Shown here: positions 37,408 to 42,938 of the stretch, piece after piece
Layout: every line of letters starts with the position of its first letter
How positions within the stretch are numbered: position 1 is the first letter of the stretch
Origin: Magnetococcales bacterium
Lineage (GTDB): Bacteria > Pseudomonadota > Magnetococcia > Magnetococcales > JADFYX01
Reading direction: 5' to 3'
NCBI GenBank assembly: GCA_015232405.1
Contig: JADFZS010000038.1
Span: 1 to 42,938, forward strand
DNA: 42,938 bases
Notes under the pieces: model-generated
What the model saw: the letters and a program-made list of their open reading frames with translations, nothing else
The model's database searches: none
Told to the model about the DNA's origin: nothing
Made by a program: the position numbers and the translations under genes

Positions 37408-40400
37408 TCAACCTTCTGCTATATCTTCCAACTGTTGGATTATCTCTGACAGTGGAACCATGCCCTTATCAACATCCAACTGGTTGATACAATCTTCAAG
37501 CTTTGCCAGAGAGTTTTTAAACTCTGCTACACCCTGCAACTTTTTTTTAATCAAACCCATGTGGACATCACTCCTTAAATCACGATTATGCATATAGACA
37601 GCTAGCTCGTGTAAAAGTTGTAAAATAGGTTGGGGGTCGGTAATTTCACTTGCCCCATCTTCACCTATCTGTTCTCTCTCAATTTTATCAATAATTTTTG
37701 CTGACTCCACAACCTCCTTACAGGCCACTTCCAGCTTTTGTAGTAAATCATCAATATTTTCCACTTCACCGGAAAGTAGAAACTTTTCAATTTGTACAAT
37801 TATTTGAAAAACAGTGTTGGCTGAAATATTCCCTGCTATACCCTTGGTTTTATGGGCCAATATTCTAGCAGTTGCCAACTCTCCTGCTGCAATCAACTTT
37901 GCTATTTGAGAGTATATTGTACCATGTTCTGTTGCAAACTGTTGTATCAATTTAGCCAGAAGAAACTTGTGATCTTCCAACCTATCAAGTGCCTCAATCA
38001 AATTAATGCCCGGTAGCTGCTCAGGCAGGGCAAAAGTTTTCTCGTCACCATCATTATTAACACTGCTTGTCTGAACTTTTGCAGCTACTAGAGTTTTCTT
38101 TCTTGGTTGCACCCATTTAAGCAGAACTGCAAATAGATTTTTAACCTCAATGGGTTTGGCTACATGATCATTCATTCCAGAATCAAGGCACAACTGAACA
38201 TCTTGAACCATGGCACTGGCAGTCATGGCAATAATCGGTAGATCAGAAAATCCCGGTTTTTTTCTAATTAAGCTGGTTGCACTATTGCCGTCCATTATCG
38301 GCATCTGTACATCCATCAACACTCCATCATAATAATCCGGTTTGGACAGCACTTTATCAACAGCTTCACGACCATTATTGGCCAAGTGCACCTCTATTCC
38401 ATAGGGAATCAATATGTGTTGTAAAATTTCCAGGTTATCTGGTAGATCATCTACCAATAAAATGCGAACTCCATAAAGCTCCTGTAAACCACTTTTGCCC
38501 TCTTTATCGTTGTTGTTGCTACTGTGGTCAGCTTTACGACCAAAAGTGGTTTTAATTATGTTATAAAGTTCGGCGACATTTATCAGTGGTTTGCGTAGTC
38601 TACCAGCAAACTGCACCTTGTTGGCAGCTGCCATGGCCTCTTCATTTGCATAATCAGTGACCATGACAATTATAGGTGGAAATGGTAGGGGTGTGATAAC
38701 TTTAATCTCTCTTGATGTTTCGACAAAACCCATTTTTGGCATATGCCAATCTATAAAAATCATATCAAATGGTACATTTTTACTCTGGGCCAGTTTTTTA
38801 ACTTCAGCAATCGCTTTTTCGCCACTATCGACAACAGTACAGTTACACGTAAGTGAGTTGAGATGGCTTTGCATTATCTCTCTTGCTGTGCTGTTATCAT
38901 CCACAACAAGAATATTCAGATTATGGAGATCATCAGGCAGATTGGTTTTTTTTCTATGTTCTTGAAGACCAAAACTGGCGGTGAATGTAAAGGTTGCGCC
39001 GTAATCAAGCTTACTCTTAACATTTATTTTGCCTTCCATCATCTCCACCAGTCTACGACTGATGGATAACCCCAGACCTGTTCCACCATATTTTCTGGTG
39101 GTTGAAGCATCTACCTGCTTAAAAGGGGTAAATAGCTGGCTGCTCTGCTCCAAGCTCATTCCTATACCGGAATCACGAATATCAAACTGCAGTGTTACCT
39201 CCCCCATTTTGATATCAATAACCGACACCCCGACTAATATCTCACCAAACTCGGTAAATTTAATTGCGTTGTCACATAGGTTGGTCAAAATCTGGGTTAA
39301 TCGTGTGGCGTCGCCAATCAAAATAGTCGGGACATCTTGATGAACTGAGAAGAGCATCTCCAGCCCCTTCTCTTCACCTTTTACCAGGGTTAGATCTGCC
39401 AATTGCATCAACAGATGATCTAGATCAAAAGGTACATGTTCCAACTCCAGTCTATCGGCATCGATCTTGGAGAAATCAAGAATATCATTGATAATCCTCA
39501 AAAGAGCCGTAGTTGAAGCTGTGATTTTTTCCAGATATCGTCTCTGTTTTGTAGTAAGTTCGGTCTGTAATGCCAGATATGCCATACCGGTAATGGAGTT
39601 CATGGGAGTTCGGATTTCATGGCTCATATTGGCGAGAAACTGACCCTTGGCACGGTTGGCAACTTCAGCCTGTAATTTGGCTTGGCGCAGATCACTCTCA
39701 AGCAGTTTACGGTCGGTAACATCCCTTACAACACCAAGCATACGGATGGGAGTTTCATTCTCACCCCGTAATACATCCCCCTGCTCACTCAACCAACGAA
39801 CAGCCCCATCACGACGAATTATTCTATGTTCAATGTTATACTCCGCTTTATGTTCTACACAGGCAGCAACGGAGGTTTCAACAAATTTACGATCATCAGG
39901 ATGTACAGCAGCCAAAAAGTTTTCGTATGTGGTCTCTACCTCCCCTAATTCATAACCAAAAAGTGGGGCTATCTGTTCTGACCAGTGGAGATGATTGGTT
40001 ACTATATCCCAGTCCCAAACTCCAATATTGGCAAAACGAGAGCTTATCTGAAACCTCTCTTCGCTCTCTTGAAGTTTATCAGCCAACTCCTTACGGTCTG
40101 TATTATCCCTTGAAGTGACAACTATTCCCCCGACTTCACCATTTTTACGATATTGGGGAAAATATGAGACATCCATCCACCGTTTGCCACGAAGTGGAAA
40201 TTCAAACCAGGCTTGAAAATTAACCGCCTCACCCTTGAGGCAAAGGTCAAGATTTCCTTTAATATTATTAAAAACTTCTGTCCCCAACAGCTCCTCAACA
40301 CTATGACCAACAATCTCATCATACTCCAACCCATGGTTATGCAGATAGGCGTTATTAACCGCTTGGTAGGTATAGTTTTTATCTAAAAATGAAATATGGT

Positions 40401-42873
40401 CTTTTGATGCATCAACAATTGCAGCATACTGACGCAATCTTTTTTCCACCTCTTTGCGATCTGTAAGATCCAATATCACCGAGCGGCTCTCCACCACCTG
40501 ACCAGAGTTGTCAATTTTGGGGGAGACCGAAACACTGGCTACAATTGATGAACCATCTTTGCGAACCATCTCAACTTCGGTATCCAATATGGATTTTTTG
40601 GCTTTTAAATTTTCAAAAATAGTGTTGGCAACCGGAAGACCCTGGGGAGTATCTGCATAGAGATCAAAAACATGTAAATCGTCCAACTCATGGACTTCAT
40701 AGCCAAACAATCGACAAAGAGCTTTGTTACACCTTAAAATTTGTCCATCAGGCACACTTACTGAGATAAAGGCAACAGGAGCATTTTCATAGAGATCCCG
40801 TTGCATGGATTCAGACTCCTGCAACACAATTTCAGCCTGTTTGCGTACCGAGATATCCCGAACAATGGCCAAATTATAGGTCTGGTTCTCAAACTCAATA
40901 TAGTTTGCACTTATCTCAACTGGTAATGGTGTACTGTTTTTACGAATAAGATTTGCCTCAAATACCATTCTTCTTTTTTGTTTCAACTCTTCCCAGTGAT
41001 CAGGCCAAACCTCAGCTGGATGAACTTCAGGATTTAAGTCAGAGGTGGTCATGGACATCAACTCGTCACGGCTAAAACCTAAAAGATCGCAGGTGGAGTT
41101 GTTGACATTAAAAAAGCTACCATCTTTGTTGACCCAAAAAACCATATCACTGGTATTTTCCAAAGACTCCTGAGCCAGACGCAACTGCTCTTCTGCCATC
41201 CTTTTTTCGGTTAAATCATCATAAATTGCGACAATATCCCCGGACTCCAACCTAAAGACACGATTTTCCAGCCAACCTTGATGTTTTTCATCTTTGAAAA
41301 AGGAGATTGGCAGCAGCCCCTCCTTACCGGACTTATGCACCTCCTGGAATACTTCCAACAGGCCAAATTCCTTGACTCCTGGGAATATTTTGGTTAAAGG
41401 TCGCCCGACAACATCTTCTTTTTTGATATGGCTTATTCTCTCTCCGGCGGGGTTGATATCTTTGAAGATAAAATCCTCACCATCGTTAAACACAGTGTAT
41501 ACAGCCACACCGCTGGACATGGATTCAAACAGAGATTTAAACCCCTTTTCGCTCTCCAACAACGCAGCCTCTGTAAAGCGGTGACACTCTGCGTCACGCA
41601 CACTGATAATACCCTGTGCCATCTGCTGGGCGAGATCTTCTAGTAGCACTATCTCACTATCATCAAAAGTATCAAGCTCTTTGCTGTAGAGGTTTAATAC
41701 GGCAAATGTTTTATCAATATTTTTTATTGGAATGGCAATGCTTGATGCCAAGCCGTTATACTTGGAACTTTTTTTCCAAGGTATAAAGCCGGGGTTATCA
41801 TTGATATGCTGTATGATACTGGTTTGTCCCGTACGAACCACAGTAGCCGTTGTTCCCTGCTCATTATCATTTTTGTCGAGGGTGAGTTGTAAGGAGTCCA
41901 AATACCCCTGTTCAAAACCATATTGGGCTACAGGAACTACACTATTGCCATTTTGTTCATCTACCATGCCTATCCAACACAGGCCATAACCAGCCTCATC
42001 AACCAACACCTGGCACAGCTCCTCAATGGCGCTCTTTTCATTTTTGGCAGTTGTAAATACCTCAGATAGTAAAAACCTTGCCTTGAGTGCCCGGTTGTTT
42101 TGGGCAAGTTTTTTTTCTGCTAGTTTGCGTTCAGTCATATCCTCCTGAACACCGATATATTTGCGGATAACTCCATAACTATCCTTAACACCGCGAATAT
42201 TTACCGCAGCATAATATAGCTCACCATTTTTCTTGCGGTTGATTATCTCATTCTGCCAAATATTGCCACCGACGATGGTATGCCAAAGGTTCATATAGAC
42301 ATCATCTGCTTGCTGCCCGGATTTTAAAAATCGCGGATTTTTGCCTAACACCTCATCTGAGCTGTAGCCTGTCACCTCACAAAATCTATTATTTACATAT
42401 TCGATGTTACCTTTCAGGTCGGTAATGATGACCGATACAGGACTCTGCTCAACGGCAATTGAGAGTTTGCTCATCTCAAATGATTGATCTAGTAGTGATA
42501 TTTTTGAGCTTTTGGCGATTGCCATTATTATTGCTACCGTCCAGATGGCAATAAAAGCAAACAGGCGGTTTAACAGTACAATCCATAACGCTCCACCTTC
42601 AGGTGAGAAGACAAAGCCAACCAGGGTAAGTACCGAACATAATGTTGCTATTTGATATATAAATGTCCTGCCACCTGGATACCACCAACAAGTCATGATA
42701 ACCAACACATAAGGAACCCCACCGGCAACACCAAGAGGTAGATATAGGTCACCTATAAAAATTGCCACAAGTAGAGTTACAGTCAGGGCAACCAACCTCT
42801 TTGAGAGGGGCTTTTGGGTATCTTGATCAACATCTAGATAAGAGGGTGGGTGGGGAATGTTGTTCAACATCAT
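37408..42873 (-). CDS. Large PAS/GAF hybrid histidine kinase with two receivers and HPt
   Basis: 1821-aa membrane kinase. In order: four TM helices (about 25-125) without a large periplasmic domain; PAS (about 135-250); GAF (about 260-430); five more PAS domains (about 435-555, 560-685, 685-810, 815-935, 935-1060); HisKA with His1085 in SHEIRTPMN; HATPase_c with GTGLGLSI near 1250; receiver 1 (Asp1375, with MGF where MDG is usual); receiver 2 (Asp1521); and HPt (His1674 in LAHKTKG). A helical tail follows. All phosphotransfer residues are present, so a His-Asp-His-Asp relay to the REC-GGDEF protein encoded 2 bases downstream is expected. Six PAS plus GAF suggests several cytoplasmic inputs such as redox, gas or small ligands, but no haem or flavin motif can be assigned. 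GGGAG lies just before the start, so Met1 or Met2 could be used. Confidence 0.93.
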   Translation of the reverse strand: MMLNNIPHPPSYLDVDQDTQKPLSKRLVALTVTLLVAIFIGDLYLPLGVAGGVPYVLVIMTCWWYPGGRTFIYQIATLCSVLTLVGFVFSPEGGALWIVLLNRLFAFIAIWTVAIIMAIAKSSKISLLDQSFEMSKLSIAVEQSPVSVIITDLKGNIEYVNNRFCEVTGYSSDEVLGKNPRFLKSGQQADDVYMNLWHTIVGGNIWQNEIINRKKNGELYYAAVNIRGVKDSYGVIRKYIGVQEDMTERKLAEKKLAQNNRALKARFLLSEVFTTAKNEKSAIEELCQVLVDEAGYGLCWIGMVDEQNGNSVVPVAQYGFEQGYLDSLQLTLDKNDNEQGTTATVVRTGQTSIIQHINDNPGFIPWKKSSKYNGLASSIAIPIKNIDKTFAVLNLYSKELDTFDDSEIVLLEDLAQQMAQGIISVRDAECHRFTEAALLESEKGFKSLFESMSSGVAVYTVFNDGEDFIFKDINPAGERISHIKKEDVVGRPLTKIFPGVKEFGLLEVFQEVHKSGKEGLLPISFFKDEKHQGWLENRVFRLESGDIVAIYDDLTEKRMAEEQLRLAQESLENTSDMVFWVNKDGSFFNVNNSTCDLLGFSRDELMSMTTSDLNPEVHPAEVWPDHWEELKQKRRMVFEANLIRKNSTPLPVEISANYIEFENQTYNLAIVRDISVRKQAEIVLQESESMQRDLYENAPVAFISVSVPDGQILRCNKALCRLFGYEVHELDDLHVFDLYADTPQGLPVANTIFENLKAKKSILDTEVEMVRKDGSSIVASVSVSPKIDNSGQVVESRSVILDLTDRKEVEKRLRQYAAIVDASKDHISFLDKNYTYQAVNNAYLHNHGLEYDEIVGHSVEELLGTEVFNNIKGNLDLCLKGEAVNFQAWFEFPLRGKRWMDVSYFPQYRKNGEVGGIVVTSRDNTDRKELADKLQESEERFQISSRFANIGVWDWDIVTNHLHWSEQIAPLFGYELGEVETTYENFLAAVHPDDRKFVETSVAACVEHKAEYNIEHRIIRRDGAVRWLSEQGDVLRGENETPIRMLGVVRDVTDRKLLESDLRQAKLQAEVANRAKGQFLANMSHEIRTPMNSITGMAYLALQTELTTKQRRYLEKITASTTALLRIINDILDFSKIDADRLELEHVPFDLDHLLMQLADLTLVKGEEKGLEMLFSVHQDVPTILIGDATRLTQILTNLCDNAIKFTEFGEILVGVSVIDIKMGEVTLQFDIRDSGIGMSLEQSSQLFTPFKQVDASTTRKYGGTGLGLSISRRLVEMMEGKINVKSKLDYGATFTFTASFGLQEHRKKTNLPDDLHNLNILVVDDNSTAREIMQSHLNSLTCNCTVVDSGEKAIAEVKKLAQSKNVPFDMIFIDWHMPKMGFVETSREIKVITPLPFPPIIVMVTDYANEEAMAAANKVQFAGRLRKPLINVAELYNIIKTTFGRKADHSSNNNDKEGKSGLQELYGVRILLVDDLPDNLEILQHILIPYGIEVHLANNGREAVDKVLSKPDYYDGVLMDVQMPIMDGNSATSLIRKKPGFSDLPIIAMTASAMVQDVQLCLDSGMNDHVAKPIEVKNLFAVLLKWVQPRKKTLVAAKVQTSSVNNDGDEKTFALPEQLPGINLIEALDRLEDHKFLLAKLIQQFATEHGTIYSQIAKLIAAGELATARILAHKTKGIAGNISANTVFQIIVQIEKFLLSGEVENIDDLLQKLEVACKEVVESAKIIDKIEREQIGEDGASEITDPQPILQLLHELAVYMHNRDLRSDVHMGLIKKKLQGVAEFKNSLAKLEDCINQLDVDKGMVPLSEIIQQLEDIAEG

Positions 42874-42938
42874 ACTCCCATATAAATATTAAGGTATCAG
42901 GACTTTACAGGAGAATACAAAATTATTCCAGCGTTGAT

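Noticed and set aside
1..42938. Prophage, genomic island, CRISPR or defence system
   Set aside because: No integrase, transposase, phage structural gene, repeat-spacer array, tRNA-flanked insertion or nuclease/toxin module is visible; composition looks even apart from the short hairpin repeat.

Overview
The window (about 41-42% G+C by eye) is ordinary bacterial chromosome, dense in genes and rich in two-component, c-di-GMP and cyclic-nucleotide signalling. Very large PAS-rich hybrid kinases, a PilZ protein, an SthA-type transhydrogenase, YjbQ, PpnP, a Bcr/CflA exporter and a CgeB-like glycosyltransferase point to a Gram-negative, environmentally responsive proteobacterium. The genus cannot be fixed from sequence alone. 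I see no rRNA, tRNA, CRISPR array, integrase or transposase.

Left part (1-16006): the last codons of an upstream gene; a 1665-aa Cache/HAMP/PAS hybrid histidine kinase; directly abutting and convergent to it a fused HyuA-HyuB 5-oxoprolinase; a small basic membrane protein; an EF-G-like GTPase of the FusA2 type; a GGDEF-EAL protein whose N-terminal receiver has lost its phospho-acceptor Asp; and the RNA-binding protein Tex.

Middle (16160-30604): a rightward run acyP - SUI1/YciH - four-TM protein - yjbQ; then on the minus strand a stand-alone cNMP-fold protein with a Cys-rich tail, SthA, an ArsC-family reductase, and a 1180-aa protein of unknown function ending in two degenerate cNMP-fold domains. 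A CgeB-like glycosyltransferase is divergent from a Bcr/CflA exporter - VOC protein - class I amidotransferase operon. PpnP and a PilZ protein follow on the minus strand, and a GT-B glycosyltransferase-like protein on the plus strand ends at a hairpin-rich intergenic repeat.

Right part (30893-42873): six genes in a row on the minus strand. In transcription order they are a 1821-aa PAS/GAF hybrid kinase with two receivers and an HPt domain, a REC-GGDEF diguanylate cyclase 2 nt behind it, a membrane class III adenylate cyclase, a VOC protein, a periplasmic SBP_bac_3 protein, and a second hybrid kinase overlapping the SBP gene. That last kinase is split by one in-frame TAG inside its ATPase N-box, with everything on both sides intact. 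The likely theme is a phosphorelay feeding c-di-GMP output, with cAMP synthesis encoded alongside. Possible downstream readers in the window are the PilZ protein (RxxxR motif intact) and three cNMP-fold domains that have each lost part of the canonical phosphate-binding motif.

The observations most worth following are the 1180-aa orphan protein, the single-stop split kinase, the combined kinase/diguanylate cyclase/adenylate cyclase cluster, the degenerate receiver of the GGDEF-EAL protein, and the Cys-rich stand-alone cNMP-fold protein.
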